From: Caldithrix sp964468415
Lineage (GTDB): Bacteria > Calditrichota > Calditrichia > Calditrichales > Calditrichaceae
Direction of reading: 5' to 3'
Length of the DNA stretch: 5,839 nt
Assembly (NCBI GenBank): GCA_964468415.1
Contig: CAYXUS010000138.1
Span: forward strand, 1 to 5,839
Below, one piece after another: positions 1-5,288 of this stretch. The position numbers were made by a program, and so were the translations under genes. Every line of letters starts with the position of its first letter. The first letter of the stretch is position 1. Under the pieces are notes generated by a model that was given only the letters and a program-made list of their open reading frames with translations, was not told the DNA's origin and ran no database searches.

Positions 1-34
1 TAAAAAAATAGATATTTTTTATTTTTTGTAAATC

Positions 35-54
35 TTTGTCAGTATTTGTCAGTA
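35..54. repeat. Tandem 10-bp direct repeat
   Basis: The decamer TTTGTCAGTA occurs twice in perfect tandem (35-44 and 45-54), in the AT-rich sequence just past the terminator of the minus-strand tRNA gene. No function can be assigned. It may be a replication-slippage product or a pair of half-sites for a DNA-binding protein. The flanking bases 1-34 are A/T runs with no recognisable gene. Confidence 0.6.
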
Positions 55-59
55 ATAAC

Positions 60-98
60 AAGAAAAGCCCTTACTAACTTCGAAGTTAACAAGGGCTT
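60..98 (-). terminator. Intrinsic terminator of tRNA-Asn
   Basis: Read on the minus strand, an AAGCCCTT / AAGGGCTT stem (98-91 with 72-65) continues through two wobble pairs into a self-complementary TAACTTCGAAGTTA segment. This gives a long hairpin with a small apical loop. The stem is followed by a T-rich tail (TTTTCTTG). It begins a few bases after the 3' end of the tRNA, which fits a Rho-independent terminator for that gene. The hairpin is nearly symmetrical, but the plus strand has no gene ending here, so the minus-strand assignment is preferred. Confidence 0.8.
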
Positions 99-101
99 AC
101 G

Positions 102-174
102 CTCCGGCGGTAGGACTCGAACCTACAACCTAGTGGTTAACAGCCACCCGCTCTGCCAATTGAGCTACGCCGGA
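102..174 (-). tRNA. tRNA-Asn (anticodon GTT)
   Basis: The 73-nt minus-strand cloverleaf is complete. The acceptor arms TCCGGCG and CGCCGGA pair over 7 bp. The D-arm is of the GCTC...GAGC type. The anticodon stem is GGTGG/CCACT around the loop CTGTTAA, which gives anticodon GTT and reads AAC/AAU as asparagine. The T-arm is GTAGG-TTCGAGT-CCTAC, and the discriminator base is G. CCA is not encoded (the gene is followed by CGT) and must be added after transcription. An intrinsic terminator follows directly. A partial copy of the same tRNA lies upstream at 212-254, so this gene may descend from, or still be transcribed with, a tandem array. Confidence 0.97.
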
Positions 175-211
175 ATTCCTTAAATAAAATTGTCAAAAAT
201 TTAATTAGCGA

Positions 212-254
212 ACTCGAACCTACATCCCGCCCCGGCGGGATAACAGCCACTCCG
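212..254 (-). pseudogene. Decayed tRNA-Asn fragment interrupted by a palindrome
   Basis: Two blocks match the intact tRNA-Asn in the same order and orientation. Bases 212-224 are identical to 115-127 (T-arm 5' strand and loop), and 241-250 are identical to 138-147 (anticodon loop and 5' stem). The second match continues through CCG after a one-base insertion. The 10 nt that separate the blocks in the real tRNA (3' anticodon stem and variable loop) are replaced by a 16-nt palindrome. The acceptor stem, the D-arm and the 3' half of the T-stem are missing, so this cannot be a functional tRNA. It is best read as a remnant of a duplicated tRNA-Asn, or as part of a composite repeat that contains a tRNA piece. 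Confidence 0.7.
225..240. repeat. GC-rich palindrome, copy 1
   Basis: TCCCGC-CCCG-GCGGGA is a perfect 6-bp inverted repeat around a 4-nt loop. It sits exactly between the two tRNA-derived blocks in an otherwise AT-rich region. The same 6-bp arms recur at 255-270 with a different loop, so this is a small repeated element and not a chance hairpin. Confidence 0.75.
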
Positions 255-272
255 TCCCGCCCTTGCGGGACG
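253..272. repeat. GC-rich palindrome, copy 2
   Basis: CGTCCCGC-CCTT-GCGGGACG is a perfect 8-bp stem around a 4-nt loop. Its inner 16 nt (255-270) share both arms with the palindrome at 225-240 and differ only in the loop. No T-tract follows on either strand, so it does not look like a terminator. It resembles REP-type or small palindromic elements in architecture; membership of a known family cannot be judged from one window. Confidence 0.75.
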
Positions 273-299
273 ATACCGGTTTTGAACTTTATCGGGTTC

Positions 300-320
300 G
301 CCTTCCTTTTGCAGGAAGGC
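300..320. repeat. Hairpin GCCTTCCT/AGGAAGGC
   Basis: An 8-bp perfect inverted repeat surrounds a 5-nt loop (308-312), and TTC (297-299) and GAA (322-324) can pair further after a one-base bulge. Its sequence is unrelated to the two TCCCGC palindromes just to the left. It lacks a convincing U-tract on either strand. Together with them it makes a cluster of three hairpins in 100 bp with no protein gene. Confidence 0.55.
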
Positions 321-325
321 CGAAT

Positions 326-544
326 TCAGTTGTTATCAATGTTCTCATCAACGAGTGCCAAATATAAAAACTCTTTTTACTCGTGTCAATATTTTTCTTC
401 CTAAAATTTTCGATTTCCCGAGAAAAATCTTTTCCGTTTTTACTTCACACAAAGCGATTTTTCTTTACTTGTATTTTAACTACGAAAAATCAAAAATGTT
501 TTACACAATTTTTACAAACCTATGTATCTCCATTTGCGAAATTA
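326..544. other. AT-rich intergenic region, no gene seen
   Basis: This stretch upstream of the acyl-CoA synthetase is very A/T-rich. An open frame starting at a GTG at 355 runs to 555, but its product is a low-complexity Phe/Ile/Lys sequence. It has no Shine-Dalgarno sequence and no recognisable domain, so it is not annotated as a gene. A weak inverted repeat (ACGAGT at 351-356, ACTCGT at 379-384) is present. Apart from the promoter-like sequence at its right end, nothing else is recognised. Confidence 0.6.
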
Positions 545-552
545 TAAATTTG
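521..552 (+). promoter_or_regulatory. Bacteroidetes-type promoter candidate for the acyl-CoA synthetase
   Basis: TAAATTTG at 545-552 fits the TAnnTTTG -7 element known for the primary sigma factor of Bacteroidetes. TATG at 521-524, 20 nt upstream, matches three of four bases of the TTTG -33 element. Transcription would begin near 558-560, giving a leader of about 24 nt before the ATG at 583. The AT-rich context makes chance matches likely. The same architecture recurs before base 2444, which gives some support. Confidence 0.4.
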
Positions 553-573
553 TAAAGATAGACGGCAAAACAC

Positions 574-577
574 GGAG
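574..577 (+). promoter_or_regulatory. Ribosome binding site for the acyl-CoA synthetase
   Basis: GGAG lies 5 nt upstream of the ATG at 583, which fixes the chosen start and agrees with where the homologous part of the protein begins. Confidence 0.75.
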
Positions 578-582
578 CGTTT

Positions 583-2379
583 ATGCAGCAACGACATTTA
601 ACCCGAATGATCCTTGATCGTGTACAAAAATACGGCCAGAGACCGGCTTTATTCTTCAAAGCCAACGGTCAATGGGAATACCTTACCTGGCAAGAAATGG
701 GAGAACAAATCAAAAGCGTTTCACAGGCTCTTTTGCAGTTCGGTTTAAAAGAACAGGAAAGAGTGGGCATCTATTCTCTGAACAAGCCCCAATGGACAAT
801 TAGTGACTATGGCATTATGGGAGTACGCGGCATTACCACGACCATCTACGCCACAAACTCGGTCCGCGAAACGGAATACATCGTTAATGATGCACAAATC
901 CGCCTTTTGTTCGTAGGCGGGCAGGAGCAGTACGATCGGGTCATGCAATTTTTCGACAAAAACGAATATCTGGAGCAGGTGGTTGTTTTCGATCGCTCTG
1001 TCAAGCTACACAATGATGAACATAGCCTTTATTTTGACGATTTTCTCCAGTCGGGTAGAAATGCCCCCAACACCGAAGAAGTCGAAAAGCGCTTACAAGC
1101 TGCCACCGAGGAAGACATTGCCACCATTATTTACACATCCGGAACGTCGGGTGAACCAAAAGGGGTGATGCTTACACAGGCCAATATTTTCAGTCAGATT
1201 ACAGCCTTGGATCCTCTGTTCGATATTAGTGAAGATGATATTGAGCTGTGCTTTTTGCCTTTCAGCCATTCCTATCAGAAATCCTCGACCCACTGGACAC
1301 AATCGCATGGGGTCACGGTATATTACTGTGAAAATCCCAAAGAAATTCTGGAATATTTCAAAGAAGTACGGCCTACTTTCATGGTAGGTGTGCCGCGCTT
1401 GTACGAAAAGATGTATGCCACAGTTTACGCCCGACTGGAGGAGGCCTCCGATTTTAAACGCAAACTATTCGATTGGGCCATTGCCATCGGCAAGGCCTAT
1501 CAATACAAAATTTTTGGTCAGCAAAATATTCCTATGTCTTTGCGTCTCAAGCACGCTCTGGCGAAAGTCTTAATTTTAAATAAAATCCGTGCCATTATGG
1601 GAGGGCGTTTAAACTTTTTCTCTGCCGGAGGCGCTCCCCTGTCTCAGGAAATCGAAGAATTCTTTTTTGCAGCCGGAATATTTATTGCGCAAGGATACGG
1701 CCTGACCGAAACTTCCCCGGTCGTTACCTGCAATCGCAAAGATCGCTTTAAGTTTGGTACGCCCGGCACTGTAGTGAGTGTGTGCAAAGTAAAAATTGCC
1801 GATGACGGTGAAATTCTGGTAAAAGGTCAAAATGTAATGAAGGGCTATTTCCGAAAGCCGGAATTAACCAAAGAAGTTTTTACCGAAGACGGTTGGTTCA
1901 AAACCGGTGATGTCGGTTATCTGGATGACGAAGGCTTTTTGCACATTACCGATCGAAAAAAGGACATCATCATCACCGCAGGCGGAAAGAACATTGCTCC
2001 CCAGCACATCGAATCGTTGCTCGGGCAAGATTACTACATTGAACAAATCGCGATAATTGGCAACAAACGAAAATATTTGACGGCTTTAATTGTGCCCGCC
2101 TTCGACGCTTTAAAAGAATATGCCCAATCGCATGGCATTCCCTTTTCCAGCCCGGAAGATTTGGTAAGCAATAAACAAATCATCGACTTTTACGCCAAAC
2201 GTCTGGAACAGCTTTCTCACTCACTGGCCAGTTACGAACGCATTAAAAAATTTCGTCTATTGGCCCAGCCTTTTTCTCAGGAGAAAGGTGAGATTACACC
2301 TACCCTGAAAATTAAGCGGCGCGTAATCGAGGAAAACTACAAACCGATCATTGAAGAAATGTATGCCGAAACCCCGTAA
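583..2379 (+). CDS. Long-chain acyl-CoA synthetase (AMP-forming)
   Basis: This 598-residue cytoplasmic or membrane-associated enzyme should activate long-chain fatty acids: fatty acid + ATP + CoA gives acyl-CoA + AMP + PPi. It belongs to the ANL adenylate-forming superfamily, FAA1/FadD15-like branch. Motifs are in order: P-loop YTSGTSGEPKG (184-194), LPFSH (225-229), GYGLTETSP (371-379), WFKTGD with the ATP-ribose-binding Asp443, the hinge DRKKDIIITAGGKNIAP (457-473), and a C-terminal TPTLKIKR whose Lys576 aligns with the catalytic lysine. The length is normal for the family. One oddity is that the usual Glu-Arg after the LPLSH motif (SHxxER) is Gln-Lys here (SHSYQK, 228-233), a conservative change unlikely to inactivate it. 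No partner gene is adjacent: the gene to the right has its own promoter-like sequence, so this looks monocistronic. The role (beta-oxidation, lipid recycling or phospholipid synthesis) cannot be told from context. Confidence 0.95.
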   Translation: MQQRHLTRMILDRVQKYGQRPALFFKANGQWEYLTWQEMGEQIKSVSQALLQFGLKEQERVGIYSLNKPQWTISDYGIMGVRGITTTIYATNSVRETEYIVNDAQIRLLFVGGQEQYDRVMQFFDKNEYLEQVVVFDRSVKLHNDEHSLYFDDFLQSGRNAPNTEEVEKRLQAATEEDIATIIYTSGTSGEPKGVMLTQANIFSQITALDPLFDISEDDIELCFLPFSHSYQKSSTHWTQSHGVTVYYCENPKEILEYFKEVRPTFMVGVPRLYEKMYATVYARLEEASDFKRKLFDWAIAIGKAYQYKIFGQQNIPMSLRLKHALAKVLILNKIRAIMGGRLNFFSAGGAPLSQEIEEFFFAAGIFIAQGYGLTETSPVVTCNRKDRFKFGTPGTVVSVCKVKIADDGEILVKGQNVMKGYFRKPELTKEVFTEDGWFKTGDVGYLDDEGFLHITDRKKDIIITAGGKNIAPQHIESLLGQDYYIEQIAIIGNKRKYLTALIVPAFDALKEYAQSHGIPFSSPEDLVSNKQIIDFYAKRLEQLSHSLASYERIKKFRLLAQPFSQEKGEITPTLKIKRRVIEENYKPIIEEMYAETP

Positions 2380-2383
2380 TTTT

Positions 2384-2415
2384 TTTGCATTTCGTTAAAA
2401 AAATTATCAACTTTG
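2384..2415 (+). promoter_or_regulatory. Promoter candidate of the metal-uptake cluster
   Basis: TTTG at 2384-2387 is followed after 20 nt by CAACTTTG at 2408-2415. This fits the Bacteroidetes-type TTTG-N19-21-TAnnTTTG promoter with one mismatch (C for the first T). The predicted transcription start is near 2421-2423, about 20 nt before the ATG at 2444. The spacing is the same as in the candidate at 521-552. Confidence 0.45.
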
Positions 2416-2416
2416 C

Positions 2417-2436
2417 TTCCGTTAAACCAAACGGAA
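2417..2436. promoter_or_regulatory. Candidate operator, TTCCGTT-N6-AACGGAA
   Basis: A perfect 7-bp inverted repeat with a 6-bp spacer starts immediately after the predicted -7 element and covers the predicted transcription start. That is the usual place for a repressor of the downstream genes. Given the zinc-uptake genes, a Zur/Fur-type or DtxR/MntR-type regulator would be the natural candidate. The sequence does not match the gammaproteobacterial Zur consensus as I know it, so the regulator is not identified. Confidence 0.5.
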
Positions 2437-2443
2437 CCAAAAA

Positions 2444-2725
2444 ATGCGGGCAAAACGTATTGTCGTTTTCAATCTGATTGCGGTCTTGTTGTTCTTGACG
2501 TCGGTTGAAGTACTGGCGCACAACCACCCCCTGTCTCAGGGCGAAAACAATTCGTGCCCGGCCTACATTTTATACAACACGGCAAACCTGGAGCAATCAA
2601 CACCGCCTATTGAGCCTTTTAACCCGGTTCCGTTTGTCGAAATTCTGCACCTGCAGAACGATTCTTTCCAACCCCTGCTCATTTTTACCTGTTTTTCTCA
2701 CCGCGCACCTCCGCCCGTTCGCTAA
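2444..2725 (+). CDS. Small secreted His/Cys protein leading the metal-uptake cluster
   Basis: The 93-residue product starts with a clear signal peptide: a basic MRAKR, a hydrophobic core (residues 6-19), then EVLA with probable cleavage after Ala25. The mature part would begin His-Asn-His-Pro. His26 and His28 are followed by Cys38-Pro-Ala-Tyr, a Pro-rich middle (54-63), a hydrophobic segment containing Cys83, and the end SHRAPPPVR. The short HxH...CP...RAPP layout resembles small uncharacterised secreted proteins I recall beside metal-transport genes, sometimes with CPxC where this one has CPAY; this is recollection, not a search. A periplasmic metal-binding or metal-sensing accessory is plausible but unproven. 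It precedes the porin by about 190 nt on the same strand. The start is supported by the promoter and operator just upstream; only a weak CGGA stands in for a Shine-Dalgarno sequence. Confidence 0.7.
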   Translation: MRAKRIVVFNLIAVLLFLTSVEVLAHNHPLSQGENNSCPAYILYNTANLEQSTPPIEPFNPVPFVEILHLQNDSFQPLLIFTCFSHRAPPPVR

Positions 2726-2750
2726 CCCGTCCCAAAAATTCCGGAACACT

Positions 2751-2828
2751 TTTTCAAACCGATTTCATTTTCAATCGACCTTTGTACGCCCGCAAACAGG
2801 GTGAGCGTTCAATATTCCGGTTTGAAAA
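2751..2828 (+). repeat. 11-bp inverted repeat in the porin leader
   Basis: TTTTCAAACCG (2751-2761) and CGGTTTGAAAA (2818-2828) are perfect reverse complements with 56 nt between them. The enclosed segment can form a smaller CCTTTG...CAAACAGG stem. The element lies in the untranslated interval between the small secreted protein and the porin. It matches no riboswitch class I recognise. Confidence 0.45.
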
Positions 2829-2850
2829 TCTAATTTCTTTGAGACGTTGC

Positions 2851-2880
2851 GCATGAAACGGCGGTAGCCGTCCGTCATGT
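2851..2880 (+). promoter_or_regulatory. Leader hairpin just upstream of the porin
   Basis: A two-part stem is formed by CATGA (2852-2856) with TCATG (2875-2879) and by ACGGC (2858-2862) with GCCGT (2867-2871). It is capped by a GGTA loop and has a 1 x 3 internal loop. It ends about 22 nt before the ribosome binding site of the porin. No U-tract follows, so it is not an ordinary terminator. A translation-control or RNA-processing role is possible. Confidence 0.45.
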
Positions 2881-2902
2881 TGTAGCACGGTATTAACTAT
2901 GC

Positions 2903-2908
2903 GGAGGG
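2903..2908 (+). promoter_or_regulatory. Ribosome binding site that decides the porin start
   Basis: GGAGGG lies 5 nt before the ATG at 2914 and 2 nt after the in-frame ATG at 2899. Because the site follows the earlier ATG, it can only serve the ATG at 2914. Translation from that start gives a typical signal peptide, without the extra charged residues MRRET. Confidence 0.8.
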
Positions 2909-2913
2909 AAACC

Positions 2914-4191
2914 ATGCGAAAGTTCTTTGTTTTTCTGTTACTTTTCACCTGGCCCATGCTAACATGGGCTCAGTCAAGCGAAAAAGTTCAAACTGCCAAA
3001 ATAGATTCTTTATTACAAAAAGTCCAGACCTTGCAAAAACGTTTGCAGGCTCTGGAAGAAAAGCAGGCCCAATCGGAGCTGGAGAAATTGCGCGAGCAAG
3101 CCATGCAAGCGGCTGCGACTTTAAATCCCGAAAACGAAAAGCCCAAAGTATTTAAAAGCGGACAGCGTTCGCTGCAGGCCATTAATCCTGAAATCAGCGT
3201 AACCGGCGACGTATACACGCAGGGCGTCTTAAATAATGCCGGTTATGCGGGGCACCAGCGCACCGGAAGTTACTTTCGAGTTGTCGGCTTGCATTTTCAA
3301 AGTAATCTGGACCCGTTCAGCCTGACCAAGATTGCCGTAGGTATCCATCCCGACGGAATCGAGTTAGGTGAAGCCTATGCCACCTGGACGAATTTTCTGC
3401 CAAACATTTCCCTGACCATCGGAAAATTTCGCCAGCAATTCGGGGTAATCAATCGCTGGCATGCCCATTCGTTGGATCAATTCGATTTTCCTTTAGCTTT
3501 AACGACTATTCTCGGAAGTGGCGGGTTGAACCAAACCGGTTTTTCGCTGGATTGGCTTTTGCCCAAACTCTGGGCCAATGCCAACCTGCTTACCATCCAG
3601 TTCACCAACGGGCAAAATGCACATCTTTTTGCCGGGGAGCTCTTTTCGTTCCCCACCGTGCTGGCGCATCTAAAAAACTACTACGATTTAAATGAAAATA
3701 CCTATCTGGAACTTGGGCTGTCCGGAATGGTCGGACACAACAATCGTCGCGGTTGGCTGGGTGATTCTCTGTTCAGCGAACACAGCCGCCTCACCAAACT
3801 TGGCGGTTTGGATTTAACCCTGACCTGGGAGCCCATCAATCGCGCTCATTACCATTCTTTTACCTGGCGTTCGGAGCTATTTTACGCCGACAAAGAGCTT
3901 CCATTCAGAAAACATATCAAAGCATTGGGCGCCTATTCTTACGTGCAATATCGTTTTAACGAACGCTGGTATGCCGGCTTGCGTGTCGATTACACACAAC
4001 CTTTCGCCGAAACTAACAGCGGAAAATATTTGTACCAGCTTGTCCCTTACGTAACGTGGTGGCAAAGCCATTGGGTACGCTTCCGTTTGCAGTACAATTA
4101 CCTGGACGGCAATGCGGCCGGGCAAAGCAATTCCATTTTACGCCTACAACTCACCTGGGCCGCCGGGCCCCATAAACACGAACGCTACTAA
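2914..4191 (+). CDS. Coiled-coil outer-membrane porin of a zinc/metal uptake cluster
   Basis: The 425-residue product begins MRKFFVFLLLFTWPMLTWAQ, a signal peptide with probable cleavage after Ala19. A heptad-like coiled coil follows (about 24-65), then a linker and the motif INPEISVTGD (90-99) that opens the barrel. The rest alternates polar and hydrophobic residues, is rich in aromatic residues at strand ends, and finishes with the strand ILRLQLTWA and a C-terminal Tyr, as expected for BamA-assembled barrels. The coiled coil may anchor it to the cell wall, as in other porins of this build. Histidines cluster at WHAH (182-185), HYH (312-314) and HKH near the end (420-422). Only 44 nt separate it from the metal-binding protein gene, so they are probably cotranscribed. 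It would conduct zinc or a metal complex across the outer membrane; no TonB box or plug domain is visible. The family resembles porins annotated as zinc-regulated; the substrate is inferred from neighbours. Confidence 0.82.
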   Translation: MRKFFVFLLLFTWPMLTWAQSSEKVQTAKIDSLLQKVQTLQKRLQALEEKQAQSELEKLREQAMQAAATLNPENEKPKVFKSGQRSLQAINPEISVTGDVYTQGVLNNAGYAGHQRTGSYFRVVGLHFQSNLDPFSLTKIAVGIHPDGIELGEAYATWTNFLPNISLTIGKFRQQFGVINRWHAHSLDQFDFPLALTTILGSGGLNQTGFSLDWLLPKLWANANLLTIQFTNGQNAHLFAGELFSFPTVLAHLKNYYDLNENTYLELGLSGMVGHNNRRGWLGDSLFSEHSRLTKLGGLDLTLTWEPINRAHYHSFTWRSELFYADKELPFRKHIKALGAYSYVQYRFNERWYAGLRVDYTQPFAETNSGKYLYQLVPYVTWWQSHWVRFRLQYNYLDGNAAGQSNSILRLQLTWAAGPHKHERY

Positions 4192-4225
4192 TATTGGAAA
4201 CGGTAAAAAAACGACGATAACATTC

Positions 4226-4230
4226 GGAGG
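4226..4230 (+). promoter_or_regulatory. Ribosome binding site for the metal-binding protein
   Basis: GGAGG lies 5 nt upstream of the ATG at 4236, a strong site. The 44-nt gap after the porin shows no promoter or terminator, which supports cotranscription. Confidence 0.8.
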
Positions 4231-4235
4231 AAATC

Positions 4236-5279
4236 ATGAAACGCATTACATATATTTTGTTGATTCTTTTAGCGGGCTTATCTGCCACGTGGGCAGGCGA
4301 AAAGAAATGGAAAGTGGTCACCACACTTAGCACCTATGCCGACATCGCGCAAAAAATAGGTGGCGACAAAGTCGAAGTGCATTACATTGTCGCCGGAAAT
4401 CAGGACGCGCACTTCGTGCGCCCCAAGCCAAGTTATGCCGTTCTCTTGCACAATGCCGACCTGTTCGTTTCGACCGGACTGGATCTGGAACTGTGGGCAC
4501 CGACACTGGTCGATATGTCCAAAAATCCGCGCATCCGATCCGGGCAAATCGGTTACGTTTCTGCCAGTCAGGGCATCCAATTACTGGACAAACCCAGCGT
4601 CCTTTCGCGGAGCGAAGGCGGCTTGCACATTTACGGTAATCCGCACATTATTACCGGCCCGTTAAATTTCATTCAAATTGCCCGCAACATCGAAACCGGG
4701 CTGGAAAACATCGATCCGGCACATAAAGCTTATTACCAAGAAAATCTGCACAACTTCGAGAGCCAACTGTACAATCGCCTGTTTGGCGCGCAGTTGGTAC
4801 AACTGATGGGCGGTGCATTGTTACAAAAATTAACATTAAGCGGCCAACTTATTCCTTTCCTGCAAAAAAACTCGTTCAAAGGTAAAAAACTTATCGATTA
4901 TCTGGGCGGCTGGTTGAAAGAAGGTATGATTTTTCGGGGTAAAAAAATCGTAACGTACCACAAAAACTGGGCCTATTTCCGACAAACTTTCGGGGTGGAA
5001 ATCGTGGGCTATGTGGAACCCAAGCCGGGCATTCCGCCTTCTCCCCGGCATGTGGAAGAACTGGTACGGGAAATGCGTAAGTATCACGTAAAAGTATTGA
5101 TGGCAGCCAACTACTTCAGCAAAAAAAAGGTCACCGAAATTTGCGACAAAGTCGGTGCCATTCCCGTCATTGTGCCGATGGGTGTGGGTGGCGCGCCCGG
5201 CACCGATGATGTCTTTCAACTGGTGGATTATTGGGTAAGCCACCTGCGCGAGGCCTTTTTGCAAGCAGAAGCCAAATAA
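4236..5279 (+). CDS. Zinc/manganese ABC transporter substrate-binding protein (ZnuA/TroA family)
   Basis: This 347-residue periplasmic protein captures a divalent metal for the ABC-3 permease encoded next. A signal peptide (1-20, MKRITYILLILLAGLSATWA) precedes the N-terminal lobe. The family's four metal ligands can be assigned: His59 (DAH, in the usual DPHxxxxxPS position), His137 (GNPH), His242 (YHKNW) and Asp324 (GTDD). The EPKPGIPPSP stretch (261-270) is typical of zinc-cluster members. Two features differ from classical ZnuA. The flexible His/Asp-rich loop after the first ligand is absent. Between the lobes there is an extended segment (about 180-235, with LFGAQLVQLMGGALLQKL) longer than in ZnuA or TroA. 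Three His plus one carboxylate fits zinc or manganese; zinc is favoured by the porin partner and by the absence of a second carboxylate ligand. It has no lipobox cysteine, so it should be soluble. Confidence 0.92.
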   Translation: MKRITYILLILLAGLSATWAGEKKWKVVTTLSTYADIAQKIGGDKVEVHYIVAGNQDAHFVRPKPSYAVLLHNADLFVSTGLDLELWAPTLVDMSKNPRIRSGQIGYVSASQGIQLLDKPSVLSRSEGGLHIYGNPHIITGPLNFIQIARNIETGLENIDPAHKAYYQENLHNFESQLYNRLFGAQLVQLMGGALLQKLTLSGQLIPFLQKNSFKGKKLIDYLGGWLKEGMIFRGKKIVTYHKNWAYFRQTFGVEIVGYVEPKPGIPPSPRHVEELVREMRKYHVKVLMAANYFSKKKVTEICDKVGAIPVIVPMGVGGAPGTDDVFQLVDYWVSHLREAFLQAEAK

Positions 5280-5288
5280 ATTCAAACA

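Noticed and set aside
212..254. Second functional tRNA gene
   Set aside because: It lacks an acceptor stem, a D-arm and the 3' T-stem, and the anticodon stem cannot close.
355..555. 66-residue open frame with a GTG start in the AT-rich region
   Set aside because: Low-complexity Phe/Ile/Lys product, no Shine-Dalgarno sequence, no recognisable domain, and the region overlaps a probable promoter.
2505..2804. 99-residue frame overlapping the small secreted protein
   Set aside because: It is a +1-frame shadow with no signal peptide and an Arg/Thr/Pro-rich composition; the 2444 frame has the signal peptide and the upstream control sites.
2881..2897. Fur/Zur-like box in GTTGTA...TATTAAC before the porin
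   Set aside because: The symmetry is imperfect and does not fit a 7-1-7 or Zur consensus well enough to claim.
2726..2900. Cobalamin, TPP or other known riboswitch upstream of the porin
   Set aside because: The conserved boxes of these classes were looked for and not found; only unassigned hairpins can be supported.
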